Shown: positions 9,801 through 17,292, counted from the stretch's first letter. The stretch: DNA of 35,108 bases from an uncultured Christensenellaceae bacterium (GCA_910587805.1 CAJUNM010000001.1:80650-115757); one strand, 5' to 3'. Translations and numbers: made by a program. Notes: generated by a model not told the origin, from the letters alone.

Positions 9801-9958
9801 TTCCCGCCGCCGCCGAGAAAACTCGTAACCTCGTTTTCGTTCGCGTTAGCGATAGTCGCGCCTACCGCAACGATGCCGAAACACAATGTAAACACAAACA
9901 TCATTGCTTTGGATATAGGCGTAAGTATTTTTTTGATAAGCGCCGTCTTTTTATTCAC
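6848..9958 (-). CDS. Membrane-anchored, domain-permuted glycoside hydrolase family 3 enzyme
   Basis: A 1036-aa beta-glycosidase-like protein; the substrate cannot be read from sequence. The usual GH3 order is reversed. The GH3 C-type alpha/beta sandwich comes first (EEGAVLLRNENNALPL near 90, then GKVNPSGKLADTFW), followed by a fibronectin-III-like segment. The (beta/alpha)8 catalytic domain comes last, with GANIHRSPYNGRTYGYYSEDP, LKHCMLNEQEAGR and the nucleophile motif GYCVTDSW (Asp near 905). The same permutation is known in some rumen GH3 enzymes. A hydrophobic segment near 18-38 and a second near 996-1018 suggest membrane anchoring at both ends. Start is GTG, behind GGGAGG, and overlaps the stop of the preceding gene (GTGA), implying translational coupling. 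Confidence 0.93.
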   Translation of the reverse strand: MNKKTALIKKILTPISKAMMFVFTLCFGIVAVGATIANANENEVTSFLGGGGNNIVYIDGEDDAGASDFYQSDYNSVKEVRGKGFYFSQKMTEEGAVLLRNENNALPLAAGAKVSLFGASSAKPVVSGYREGQDKADGAISFKQGLTDAGLIVNAELYDWYANSDYGRKSLYNSTSFGNVYSINEAPWSELPESKIAADYKTAIFVVSRVGGEATDVQLRDLGEVSRGFDGKNGNYLILSAREEDVLSNLKAQKANGVFDKIVVIMNTTNQVACDFEDKYDVDALIYMGSTGSAGTKAVGEILVGKVNPSGKLADTFWKNHYLNPVLANWGAYSYNHDSANHYSAYPFNGASDYGSVVYREGIYSGYRYTETRYEDTVLGVPSAGDFVYSDAVAYPFGYGLSYSDFEYSDMQMSFDAENDSFEISVVVKNVRGMDGKNAVQLFLQKPYTDYDKANGIEKASVELIDFAKTETLAAGGDGETVKFTVPRRELACYDSYGERTYIAENGVYYFTVGTDAHDATNNILAAKNKTGMTDPFGAAASGDPALVKTAEVRDADGIYKKYSTSANGTEIVNRFDDVDLRLNTLVNDTDKNISYVSRNDWAGTVKFGFTADGTLTDNYYRVTMTPALRSAMTQTAEGVAGDLPVMGSSATAWQLIDLRADDEGNPIPYDDAKWDELLNQLTYREMANLLLNGYGFTAVMTSISKPRTYDQDSDLGVIGSYASDPSGLASKLADPDKNDHPAAYADNGIVAATRNKALLYEYGLQWGEDCLWSGYTGLYGTGANIHRSPYNGRTYGYYSEDPVLTGKSVAQINIGMEEKGSFMLLKHCMLNEQEAGRIGSSSWANEQTIREVYLRPFQIAIEEGGVQGVMTSLNRLGPVAAPHHTFLNTVLRGEFGMVGYCVTDSWFPETNGNPHMNLPSCLLAGNDLPLGTASVLRDNENKYNTREYANIVWAMRDATHNILYSVVHSNAMNGLSANTRILTFQPEWQYYLDRIVPTLMALCIVSIAFWVGMEVWGYFGNNKVNKPIGENETDR

Positions 9959-10437
9959 GATACCGCCTCCCGTTCCGTCGATTCGGACGTTTTTACTTCG
10001 GTCTTTCTGCGCTGCGCAAAAAATGACGCAACAATTGCGAGCACAATGTTTATAAACGATGCGAACACGATAAACAGAAAGTCCGAACCCATGTATTTGA
10101 ATATACCGCCCAAGCTGATGTCGCCCGCTTTGAACAGTTTATCGGTAACGTCGTAGTACACGGTGTTTATAAACATGAGCAGGAACAAAAGACTGAATAC
10201 AAACGTAACTACGCCCGCGTATTTATCCGTATATTTGAAAAAGCACATAGCGAATGCGGCTGCCGCAAAGAACGGGATTATCATCACTCCCGCCTCGAAA
10301 TAGCTCGGCTGGCTTACGTACGCCGACAAATATACGAACGGCAGAACTATCGAAAACACCGTCGCGGGCAGCAACAGCCAAAACCCTACGCCGCGCGCTT
10401 TTACAAACCCGATAAATTTCTCTTTGAAATTATTCAT
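9955..10437 (-). CDS. Small membrane protein, four predicted TM segments, function unknown
   Basis: 160 aa, not recognised as a named family. Four hydrophobic stretches are visible: about 19-41 (FWLLLPATVFSIVLPFVYL), 48-68, 76-95 and 116-142. The C-terminal tail is charged (QRRKTEVKTSESTE). AGGAGG lies 7 nt before the ATG. It is 12 nt downstream of the lipoprotein gene, and its stop overlaps the GTG start of the GH3 gene, so it belongs to the same translation-coupled operon. It may help anchor, export or assemble the GH3 enzyme; this is inferred from position only. Confidence 0.85.
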   Translation of the reverse strand: MNNFKEKFIGFVKARGVGFWLLLPATVFSIVLPFVYLSAYVSQPSYFEAGVMIIPFFAAAAFAMCFFKYTDKYAGVVTFVFSLLFLLMFINTVYYDVTDKLFKAGDISLGGIFKYMGSDFLFIVFASFINIVLAIVASFFAQRRKTEVKTSESTEREAVS

Positions 10438-10449
10438 GCCGCGCCTCCT

Positions 10450-11688
10450 CTAATTTACCGTTATCGAAACGGATGCTTTCGCGCCGCCGTACGATACGGT
10501 GATCTTGGTGTCGTTTTTCGTAAGCGGTCTGTCGCCGCAACTGAATACGCACTTGGACGGATCGACGGTCTTGCCCAAAAGATATTCGTGATCGTCCACT
10601 GCGTACATGGCGTATATGCTCATGCCGGCAGGATCGAACTTCTCCCCCGCGGCGTATTCGCACTTATCCGGCATACTGTCGAAATTGAGCGCGGATACCG
10701 TGCCGGGCGTATAGAACACGCCCACTACTTCTATCTTCATCGGGCGCGCGCTGCCGTTCCCAAGCTCGCCGTTGGCGCTGTTCGGATTTCTTACCTTGAT
10801 AAACTGATCGAGCAAGTTTACATCGAAATCTTTGGTCGCGGTAACGGTCAGCGTTTTTATCTCGCCGGGCGCGACCGTTACTTTTGAATAATCTTTATCG
10901 CCGTCGATACTCCAGCCTATCTCTATCGGATCGGTATAGTGATCGGGATTTGTGATGTTCTTGATTATGTAGCACACCTTTCTTTCGACGTTCGCCTTGA
11001 ACGGCACATACAGCGGAAATCTCTGATACGCGCCCCAACCGTGATCGTAATCCCATTCGTAGTCCGCGCCGTATATCAAGCCTTGACCTTTGTGGTTGTT
11101 CACGTAGTCGAGATCTTTGGTATATTTGGCGGGGTCTAATTTGATACTGTCGTTCTCGTTGGTCTTGGCTTTGAACGTTATCTGCGTATACGGTTTGCCC
11201 GCAGCTTTGTCGGTCGAACCTTCCGCGCCGTATAGATACGTGCCGATATACGCTTGCGCGAGACTGCCCGCCTCTTTCTTGAGGTTGGGCGCAACGATCG
11301 AAGCCGTGTGCTCGTCGGGCATGGCGATCTCGGCATCGCATAGCGCGCACGTCGTTGTCACTTCGTAATCCAAAACGGACGTGGCGCCGTCTTTGACGCG
11401 CACATTGAAATTATCCGACGGCACGTGATCGCCCAACGGCAGTTCTTCCGCCGCCGCGGTCTCGTACAAACCTTTCTCGAGAGAGTACCCGAACAGCCTG
11501 TCGCACTTTTTGCATCTGTACGTATACCCATGTCCGTGCTCCAAGCACGTCGACGCGGTCTTTTCGGTTTCCACCGCAAGATCGTGCGCGCAATAGTTGC
11601 AGCCGGCGAACGCAAACAAACTCAAAACAAGCAAAGCGACCGATAAACATATCGCAACGGTTTTGCCTGTTTCAGAAAAAGCTCTCAT
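10450..11688 (-). CDS. Surface lipoprotein with C-terminal Big_3-like domain
   Basis: 412 aa. The signal peptide (MRAFSETGKTVAICLSVALL) ends in a classical lipobox FAGC, giving a lipidated Cys near 30. Residues 30-120 are Cys/His-rich (NYCAHDL, YRCKKCDRLFGYS, TCALCDAEI) and may bind metal. The middle region is unassigned and beta-rich. The last ~80 residues (MPDKCEYAAGEKFDPAGMSI...) resemble the Big_3 bacterial Ig-like fold. I chose the ATG at 11688 rather than a longer in-frame start at 11757, because AAGGAG lies 6 nt upstream and the signal peptide then starts correctly. First gene of the four-gene surface operon; a substrate-binding role beside GH3 is an inference. Confidence 0.87.
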   Translation of the reverse strand: MRAFSETGKTVAICLSVALLVLSLFAFAGCNYCAHDLAVETEKTASTCLEHGHGYTYRCKKCDRLFGYSLEKGLYETAAAEELPLGDHVPSDNFNVRVKDGATSVLDYEVTTTCALCDAEIAMPDEHTASIVAPNLKKEAGSLAQAYIGTYLYGAEGSTDKAAGKPYTQITFKAKTNENDSIKLDPAKYTKDLDYVNNHKGQGLIYGADYEWDYDHGWGAYQRFPLYVPFKANVERKVCYIIKNITNPDHYTDPIEIGWSIDGDKDYSKVTVAPGEIKTLTVTATKDFDVNLLDQFIKVRNPNSANGELGNGSARPMKIEVVGVFYTPGTVSALNFDSMPDKCEYAAGEKFDPAGMSIYAMYAVDDHEYLLGKTVDPSKCVFSCGDRPLTKNDTKITVSYGGAKASVSITVN

Positions 11689-12095
11689 TATATTCTCCTT
11701 AATGCAATCTTTGTTGATCGGCGAATTTCGAGTACAATAATAAAGACGAAAACGCATTTATGCTTTTTCGCTTTTCTCGAAAAACGCAAACGAAGAGAGT
11801 GCCGATGCAATATAGCCGCATCGGCTTCGCTGTTTTTTATTGCTTTACTCTAATCCTCCTATTTCGGCGACCGCATGATCGCGGTGTGGAAATCCGTGCG
11901 AAGCCGTGCGCCGATCTTGCGCGCGATCCGACCGAAAATCCCTATTGGGCACAATATCCGAAAGACTTCGAGCCGTCGCGCTACTAACAGCCGCAATATG
12001 CGACCGACTATTTCGGCAGACAGCCCAAAAGTCTTACAACCAAACCGAGCCTCATCACTTTCCCGCAAGTGAATAGGATAAGATTGATTACCTTT
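11689..12095 (-). other. Long 5' leader of the surface operon, with a possible decayed coding stretch
   Basis: About 400 nt separate the promoter from the lipoprotein start. A perfect 8-bp hairpin, GCCGATGC (11801-11808) / GCATCGGC (11818-11825), lies inside it. On the plus strand, 11880-12070 reads as a peptide with host-like codons interrupted by one stop (NPYWAQYPKDFEPSRY, stop, QPQYATDYFGRQPK), which looks like a gene remnant. On the minus strand an AGGAGG near 11852 is not followed by a usable start. No recognised riboswitch was seen. Confidence 0.4.
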
Positions 12096-12126
12096 ATAAT
12101 AGCACCCCCCCCCCCCGACTTGTCAA
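12096..12126 (-). promoter_or_regulatory. Promoter with a 12-G tract in its spacer, candidate phase-variable switch
   Basis: Reading the minus strand: TTGACA (12126-12121), a 19-bp spacer made of AGTC, twelve G and TGC, then TATTAT (12101-12096). The bases just upstream of the -35 box are A/T-rich, like an UP element. The promoter lies right after the spoIIE terminator and points at the surface operon. Ten G would give the optimal 17-bp spacer, so loss or gain of G by strand slippage would be expected to change transcription. Confidence 0.7.
12105..12116. repeat. Homopolymer tract of 12 C (plus strand)
   Basis: Twelve uninterrupted C residues on the plus strand, the only run of this length I see in the window. 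Tracts like this are slippage-prone, and the length in this assembly may represent only one member of the population. Confidence 0.95.
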
Positions 12127-12165
12127 GCAGTTTCGTATATTTTTTTCGTAATTATTTTCACGCAC

Positions 12166-12191
12166 GAAAAAGCCTCGACATCCCGAGGCTT
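12166..12191 (-). terminator. Terminator of spoIIE
   Basis: Stem AAGCCTCG (12170-12177) / CGAGGCTT (12184-12191) with a 6-nt loop. On the minus strand it is followed by further T residues. It is about 20 bp past the spoIIE stop. Confidence 0.85.
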
Positions 12192-12210
12192 GTATACGCT
12201 GCGCGTCGGC

Positions 12211-14553
12211 TTATTCGTGTCGACGTCCCAACTGTTTTATCTTGCTTTTTTTAGTCGGCGTGAACAATCTGAACGCTATAACGGTCATGTCGTCCTTGGG
12301 CGTTCCTACTATTTCGAGCGCACGCTTTAAGATAGCGTCGGCGGTCTTTTCGGGATTGAACGGTTCAAGCCCGTTTATGAACGACGGCAACTCGTCGCCG
12401 ACGAAACAGTCGCCGACTCCGTCGCTCACGGCAATATACATTTGCCCGGGGTAAATACGCTTGCGCGTCACGTACGGACGCATTTCGTCGAGCACGCCTA
12501 TAGGCAGCGAGCTGCCTTCTATCTTGAGCACGGTGTCGCGCGTTTTGATATAGCACGGCGGCGCGCCGATCTTGATAATATCCACGCTCGCATCGGACAG
12601 ATCGCACACCGCTATATCCGCCGCGGAGTACCGTTCGCCGTCAGTCTTTAAGAACTTGTTTACGCCCGACAGCGCGGACTCCGAATCGAACCCCGCCCGA
12701 TAAAAACATTCTATGAGCCGTACAGCCGCATCCGAGCATGCCGATGCGTTTTCGCCCGTACCCATACCGTCGACGAGCGCCGCCAAAAATTTCTCGCCTT
12801 TCGCGCCTTTGTCTCCGATCGCGTTCCCTCCCGAACCTACGTTGCTCACGCTCTCGCCTATGCGCTTGAACGTATAGCTGTCTCCGCTTACGCCCGATTT
12901 GCTCACCCCCACTCGCGCATACACCGCGTCGTACATCGGACGCTTTTTGAGCATTGCGACGCTCCACCCGAACGACGCGGATCTTTCGAGATCGGTCAAA
13001 ACGTACGGGGCTTTCATACACGCGGAAACGGCTTTGCGTATTTTCTCTCTTTCCGCCCTGTCGCTGCGCACGACCGCAGTCACGCCGTCGCGGGTGACGA
13101 ACGCATCGGCGCACTCCACGCCGCACAAGCCAAGCTCGTCCTTTATCCGTTTTTCGGCGTCGCCGTCGAACCCTACGGGCTGGGCTTGATTCAAGCCGAG
13201 CTTCGTCAAAACCTCGTGCACGGCGGCGAGCCGTTCCGTGACCACCGCTTTGGCTTTTGCATCGCACTCGTCGGCTTTTTCCGCGGCGCGTTTCTTGTCC
13301 GCGAATTCCGCCGCCACGCTCGCCACGTCGGGCGCGCATCTGCACGAACGCGAAAAAAACTCGGGCAGCTCTGCTATTATCCGTTCCCCGCCGGACGCAA
13401 GCTCGGCAAGCTCGCAAAACGCCTTGTCCGCATCTTCGCGCGGGCAGACTCCGTTCTTCGGGCAATACGGACAAACTTTATCCGACAATGCTTTGCCGAG
13501 CGCGCAATAATCGGGCACGGTCTCCGAAAACGCATTCATCAACCGCGCCGTCTCGTCGAACACCGCCGCAAGCCGCAGCATTCTGTCGCCCGCGTCGGCT
13601 TTTATCCTGTTCACATAGTACCGTACGGCAAGCCGCGCCCCGCCGTCGAAATCGAAATACTCGCGAATGAATTTGACCGTTCGGCGCGGCAGCACCAATA
13701 CGGGGAACGCACCCGCGGCGCACATGAGCGCGTTCCACCCGACAGCCGCGGGCGGCACATAAAACAATACCGAAAACGCCGCCACGCCGCCTATGCCGAC
13801 GCACAAATATACGGGGCGAGGCAAGCTCAAAAACGCGCTCGTCAAAAGCATGCCCGCGGCAAACGCCAATCCCGTGTTCATGTCCGCCGCCACGGCGAGT
13901 CCTATCGCTATGGCGATGCTGCCGAACACGAGTTGTTTTTGCCCCATCGTACCCAACGCCGCACAGCTCAAAAACGCGAGCGCAAGCCCTACGTTTATCC
14001 CGCCGACGCTCGCGCGCCCGAACGCCAAACCGAATACGGCGAGCGTAACGCAAACCGCCGCGCCGTCGACGGGCGACAGTTTGAATGAAAAACACGCATG
14101 CACAAGCTCCGACATCCGCACCGCAAAATAGTAAAATACCGCGGACACGGCAAAGCTCGCAAGCGCAAGAGTTGGTTTTGCGAATATGCCGTAAAGCGCC
14201 GCTTCGACTACGAGCGCAAGCATAGAAAACGCGATACGCGCATACGGCTTGTCCAGCCGCGGACATTTGAGCGATATTATCTGCCGCAACAGCACAATCA
14301 CCGCCACCGCGCCGCTTATGTATACCCGAATAAGCTCGAACGTGAATAAATATTCGCATGCGATATACAGCGCCGACACGAACGCCGTCAACGCCGCAGC
14401 CGCGCCGTGCGACATGCCGCGTCGATCGCTCCCGCACGAAAGCGCGCAATACATGGGCGAGCCGAACGGTGTTATGCCGTACAGCCGCGCCCCGCTGCAA
14501 ATAACTATTAAAACTGCCGCCGACAGCTCGCGGGCGGTGTGCACTTTTTTCAT
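12211..14553 (-). CDS. spoIIE: Stage II sporulation protein E, sporulation serine phosphatase
   Basis: Membrane phosphatase that dephosphorylates the anti-anti-sigma factor SpoIIAA, releasing sigma F in the forespore, and that takes part in polar septum formation. The first ~310 residues are hydrophobic, with about ten membrane spans. A Cys-rich, charged central region (VCPYCPKNGVCPRED near 370) leads to a C-terminal PP2C-type domain. Metal-binding signatures are ALVDGMGTGENAS (Asp near 595), VSDG near 711 and DDMT near 755. At 780 aa it is close to the usual ~800-830. The ATG lacks a strong Shine-Dalgarno sequence. It is single-gene, with its own terminator. Together with Spo0A at the other end of the window it indicates a spore former. 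Confidence 0.95.
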   Translation of the reverse strand: MKKVHTARELSAAVLIVICSGARLYGITPFGSPMYCALSCGSDRRGMSHGAAAALTAFVSALYIACEYLFTFELIRVYISGAVAVIVLLRQIISLKCPRLDKPYARIAFSMLALVVEAALYGIFAKPTLALASFAVSAVFYYFAVRMSELVHACFSFKLSPVDGAAVCVTLAVFGLAFGRASVGGINVGLALAFLSCAALGTMGQKQLVFGSIAIAIGLAVAADMNTGLAFAAGMLLTSAFLSLPRPVYLCVGIGGVAAFSVLFYVPPAAVGWNALMCAAGAFPVLVLPRRTVKFIREYFDFDGGARLAVRYYVNRIKADAGDRMLRLAAVFDETARLMNAFSETVPDYCALGKALSDKVCPYCPKNGVCPREDADKAFCELAELASGGERIIAELPEFFSRSCRCAPDVASVAAEFADKKRAAEKADECDAKAKAVVTERLAAVHEVLTKLGLNQAQPVGFDGDAEKRIKDELGLCGVECADAFVTRDGVTAVVRSDRAEREKIRKAVSACMKAPYVLTDLERSASFGWSVAMLKKRPMYDAVYARVGVSKSGVSGDSYTFKRIGESVSNVGSGGNAIGDKGAKGEKFLAALVDGMGTGENASACSDAAVRLIECFYRAGFDSESALSGVNKFLKTDGERYSAADIAVCDLSDASVDIIKIGAPPCYIKTRDTVLKIEGSSLPIGVLDEMRPYVTRKRIYPGQMYIAVSDGVGDCFVGDELPSFINGLEPFNPEKTADAILKRALEIVGTPKDDMTVIAFRLFTPTKKSKIKQLGRRHE

Positions 14554-14689
14554 ACCGACACGTTATAACATATTCGCCGTGCCGTTTAATGCCGAATTTT
14601 GTCCCGACGCGACGGATATTGACCGCTTGCCCTTAGATAATATGAAAGCACTCCGTTTACATACTTTTGATGCCTATGCGTCGTAGACG

Positions 14690-15517
14690 TTATTCGTCCC
14701 AACCTTTACTTATTTTTTTCTTATAACCGCAACGCCTGTCGTTTACACATATGTAATACGTCCCGTCATAGCTGTGCTGCACAGTAAGTTCTGCACCGCA
14801 TAGCGGACAATGTTCCGCTATATCGCGAGACATATTGCGTATGTGCATATCCTCACTTATATGCAATCGCGTGTACAAATCGACTAATTTTTTATAATAT
14901 TCGCGCATTTCGGTTGACGACAGCCGAAAATCAGAGCCTTTGTTTATGTGTTCGTTCAACTCCGACAGATAACAAATTTCGTCGGATTCTATATGTATAT
15001 CGGCATCACCTGCAAAAACAACAACGTTATGATAAATCCTCTTTTTTATTCCCATGCAATTTTTCAATTTGGATAAATGCGCTTGATTTTGCTTAATAGG
15101 GTTATTATGAGTATTTTCGCAACGTCCGCAAACTTGCAACCATTTATCTCCGTCTTTATCACCGTATACCGCGCCCGCCCAATTTTTAGTTTCTATTACC
15201 CATATGCCGCATCTGTTTATGCAAATATGATCTATGTCGAATGAATTACCCAACCCGTACTCTATCGTAAACTTATTGATTACATACTTTTCGCCGTCTA
15301 TATTTTCACCAAGCACGCTTCTTACTCTGCGCTCGCCTTCTTCGCCCTTTAATTTTTGCGGCGATAAGTATCGTCGACGTGAAAAAAACTGAGTGTTGCG
15401 TCGGTCGTATTCCCTATCACGTGACTTTTTTACGGATATAACAATCGCCACAACCGCAATAACGGTTATAACAAACAAAACCGCCGATATTATCAATATA
15501 GTTTCCAATGCCGACAT
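14690..15517 (-). CDS. NERD-domain membrane protein with C-terminal zinc ribbon
   Basis: 275 aa. A single membrane segment at about 6-28 is followed by a basic stretch. A NERD (nuclease-related) domain covers about 60-170 and has the restriction-endonuclease-like core FDIDHICIN...WVIETKNWAG (Asp94/96, Glu109, Lys111). The C-terminus (240-272) has the four-Cys pattern CPLCGAEL...CVNDRRCGYKK typical of a topoisomerase-type zinc ribbon. The role is probably DNA processing near the membrane; the substrate is unknown. I chose the ATG at 15517 because a promoter ends 8 nt before it and the hydrophobic N-terminus then begins properly. There is no Shine-Dalgarno sequence. More AT-rich than the genes to its left. 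It ends 136 bp before spoIIE begins. Confidence 0.85.
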   Translation of the reverse strand: MSALETILIISAVLFVITVIAVVAIVISVKKSRDREYDRRNTQFFSRRRYLSPQKLKGEEGERRVRSVLGENIDGEKYVINKFTIEYGLGNSFDIDHICINRCGIWVIETKNWAGAVYGDKDGDKWLQVCGRCENTHNNPIKQNQAHLSKLKNCMGIKKRIYHNVVVFAGDADIHIESDEICYLSELNEHINKGSDFRLSSTEMREYYKKLVDLYTRLHISEDMHIRNMSRDIAEHCPLCGAELTVQHSYDGTYYICVNDRRCGYKKKISKGWDE

Positions 15518-15525
15518 ATATTTAT

Positions 15526-15554
15526 ATATTATCACAAAAAACGGTTTAATGCAA
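15526..15554 (-). promoter_or_regulatory. Promoter of the NERD gene, abutting its start codon
   Basis: Minus-strand TTGCAT (15554-15549), a 17-bp spacer and TAATAT (15531-15526). The -10 box ends 8 nt before the ATG, the second promoter in the window placed so close to a start codon without a Shine-Dalgarno sequence. Confidence 0.6.
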
Positions 15555-15597
15555 CACCGAGAAGTATATCCGAAAAAATATAATTCTCCAAAAAGAC

Positions 15598-15626
15598 TTG
15601 ACAAACCGTTAATAATACAATATAAT
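15598..15626 (+). promoter_or_regulatory. Consensus promoter of tRNA-Ser
   Basis: TTGACA (15598-15603), a 17-bp spacer and TATAAT (15621-15626), matching sigma-A consensus exactly. It is 52 bp upstream of the tRNA. Confidence 0.85.
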
Positions 15627-15678
15627 ATATCAAGCGTCGTGTCAAAAACGCGAAGCTTAAATTAAATAATCAGTAAAT

Positions 15679-15769
15679 GGAGAAGTACCCAAGTGGCTCA
15701 AGGGGCTCCCCTGCTAAGGGAGTAGTTCGGTAATACGGAGCGCGGGTTCAAATCCCGCCTTCTCCGCCA
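15679..15769 (+). tRNA. tRNA-Ser (anticodon GCU)
   Basis: Acceptor strands GGAGAAG (15679-15685) and CTTCTCC (15759-15765) pair perfectly. The anticodon arm is CTCCC, loop CTGCTAA, GGGAG, with anticodon GCT at 15713-15715. A long class II variable arm follows, then the T arm GCGGGTTCAAATCCCGC, discriminator G, and an encoded CCA (15767-15769). The 3' end is the insertion site of the island, and the recombinase gene reads into it in antisense. Confidence 0.97.
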
Positions 15770-17292
15770 AGAGCATCCAATTTGAACCCAAGCGGTTGAA
15801 AACGGGTGCTTTTTCTATTTTTGCGGTATTCGCGCAATTCAGTCAAATCATCTTTGTCGAGTTTGAATTTAAGCGGAGTTTGCGGCGACGTGTTATAAAA
15901 GATATAAACACAATCGTCAAATAAAACCACACGGTATATGAACGAGTTGAAAAACTCGTTCTTTTCTTCGTCGTTAGAATATTGCTTCCGAGCAAAGTAA
16001 GTCAAGAACGCTTTTACCTTCTCATAATCGAGCGGCTGTATTTGCCGTGCTTTTTCTACCGCAATCTTGCTTTCCAATTCGTCGTGTTGTCGTTCCAATT
16101 CAAGCAATTTTTCTTTCGTGGACTTGGTAACTATACCTGCGGCAATCGCCGAAAGAAAACCGTCTATCGCTTTTTGCACTTGCTTTTGTTCCTTTTCAAG
16201 CAATGCAAGCGTATCGGATTTTTGTAAACCTTCGTTGAATTTTTCAGTAACAGCAACCGCGAGCTTGTCTATAATGTTAGGTTTTAGTACATATTCAACT
16301 GTCTTGCCGAATACCAAATCTTCTAGCTTCTCTTTTGTAATGTTGGACTTGTTACATTGTTCTTTGTGAAGCTTGCGGTTAAAACACTTGTAGTAGCAGT
16401 AGACTTTTCCCGTATGGCTCGTTCCGTCTTCCGCAGTCATAAGCGTACCGCAGTTGCCACAAAACAATTTTCCGCTAAGTATGTATTCGCTGTGTCCTTG
16501 TACGGTCTTTTGCTTATGTCGTTGGTTATCCATTATCTTGTTACAAAGAGTAAAGGTTTGTTCGTCCACAATCGCAGGCACTATGTTGGTGTAGGTAGTG
16601 CCGTTACTTATAACTACGCCCATATACTTGCTGTTGCGGATTATCTTGGCAAAAGAGTTGACCGTGAACTTCGCACCGGTTTTGTTGTGTATGCCTTGCG
16701 CGTTTAATCTATCTACTATGCTTTTCGCTTTCTCTCCGTTCTTGTACCGCTCGAACATATCTTTTACAATCGGCGCTTCAATTGGGTTTATAGTCCATCT
16801 TTTGTCCACGATGTCGTAACCGAACAGCTTGTAGCCGCCGATGAAATAACCCTTTGAAAGACTTTCTCTAATACCGCGTCGCACCTTTTGGGAAAGCTCA
16901 GCGGAGTAGTATTCAGCCATACTTTCGAGTACGCCTTCTATGAGAATACCGCTTGCATCTTCGGTTATATTCTCTTTTGCCGAAAGTACGCGCACACCGT
17001 TTTTCTTTAATTTCGCTTTGTAGTTCGCGCTGTCGTAACGGTTACGAGCAAAGCGGTCGAGTTGGTAAACAAGAACATAATCGAATGTCTTTTTCTTGCT
17101 GTCTTCAATCATTTGCAAGAAGTTAGGACGCTTGTCCGTCGTTCCCGTCAATGCTCGGTCTATGTATTCTCCAACTATAAGTAAGTCGTGTCGTTTGGCA
17201 TAGTCATAGCATTCCCGAAGCTGACCTTCGATAGATTGTTCCGTTTGCGTGTGTGAACTGAATCTCGCATAAATAACCGCGCGTTTATTCAT
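15748..17292 (-). CDS. Large serine recombinase (integrase of the tRNA-Ser island)
   Basis: 514 aa. Catalyses site-specific integration and excision. The N-terminal resolvase domain has the active-site pattern IYARFSS (Arg10, Ser12) and QLDRFARN. The central recombinase domain (~160-270) is followed by a zinc-ribbon domain with LFCGNCGTLM and, downstream, YCYYKCFNR and a further Cys. A coiled coil lies near 365-430. Start ATG follows AAAGGAG. The last six codons (GGEGGI) and the TGA lie inside tRNA-Ser, so part of the reading frame is supplied by the host. It overlaps the small upstream ORF by 8 bp. Any read-through transcript would be antisense to the tRNA. Confidence 0.96.
   Translation of the reverse strand: MNKRAVIYARFSSHTQTEQSIEGQLRECYDYAKRHDLLIVGEYIDRALTGTTDKRPNFLQMIEDSKKKTFDYVLVYQLDRFARNRYDSANYKAKLKKNGVRVLSAKENITEDASGILIEGVLESMAEYYSAELSQKVRRGIRESLSKGYFIGGYKLFGYDIVDKRWTINPIEAPIVKDMFERYKNGEKAKSIVDRLNAQGIHNKTGAKFTVNSFAKIIRNSKYMGVVISNGTTYTNIVPAIVDEQTFTLCNKIMDNQRHKQKTVQGHSEYILSGKLFCGNCGTLMTAEDGTSHTGKVYCYYKCFNRKLHKEQCNKSNITKEKLEDLVFGKTVEYVLKPNIIDKLAVAVTEKFNEGLQKSDTLALLEKEQKQVQKAIDGFLSAIAAGIVTKSTKEKLLELERQHDELESKIAVEKARQIQPLDYEKVKAFLTYFARKQYSNDEEKNEFFNSFIYRVVLFDDCVYIFYNTSPQTPLKFKLDKDDLTELREYRKNRKSTRFQPLGFKLDALGGEGGI
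15762..15770. repeat. Left attachment core (attL) in tRNA-Ser 3' end
   Basis: CTCCGCCAA, comprising the end of the tRNA acceptor stem, the encoded CCA and one more A. The same nine bases recur at 29739-29747, at the other border of the AT-rich island. Confidence 0.6.

Noticed and set aside
11801..11837. Plus-strand terminator in the surface operon leader
   Set aside because: The hairpin is real, but no plus-strand gene precedes it and the T run is 7 nt away from the stem. It is more likely a leader stem-loop.
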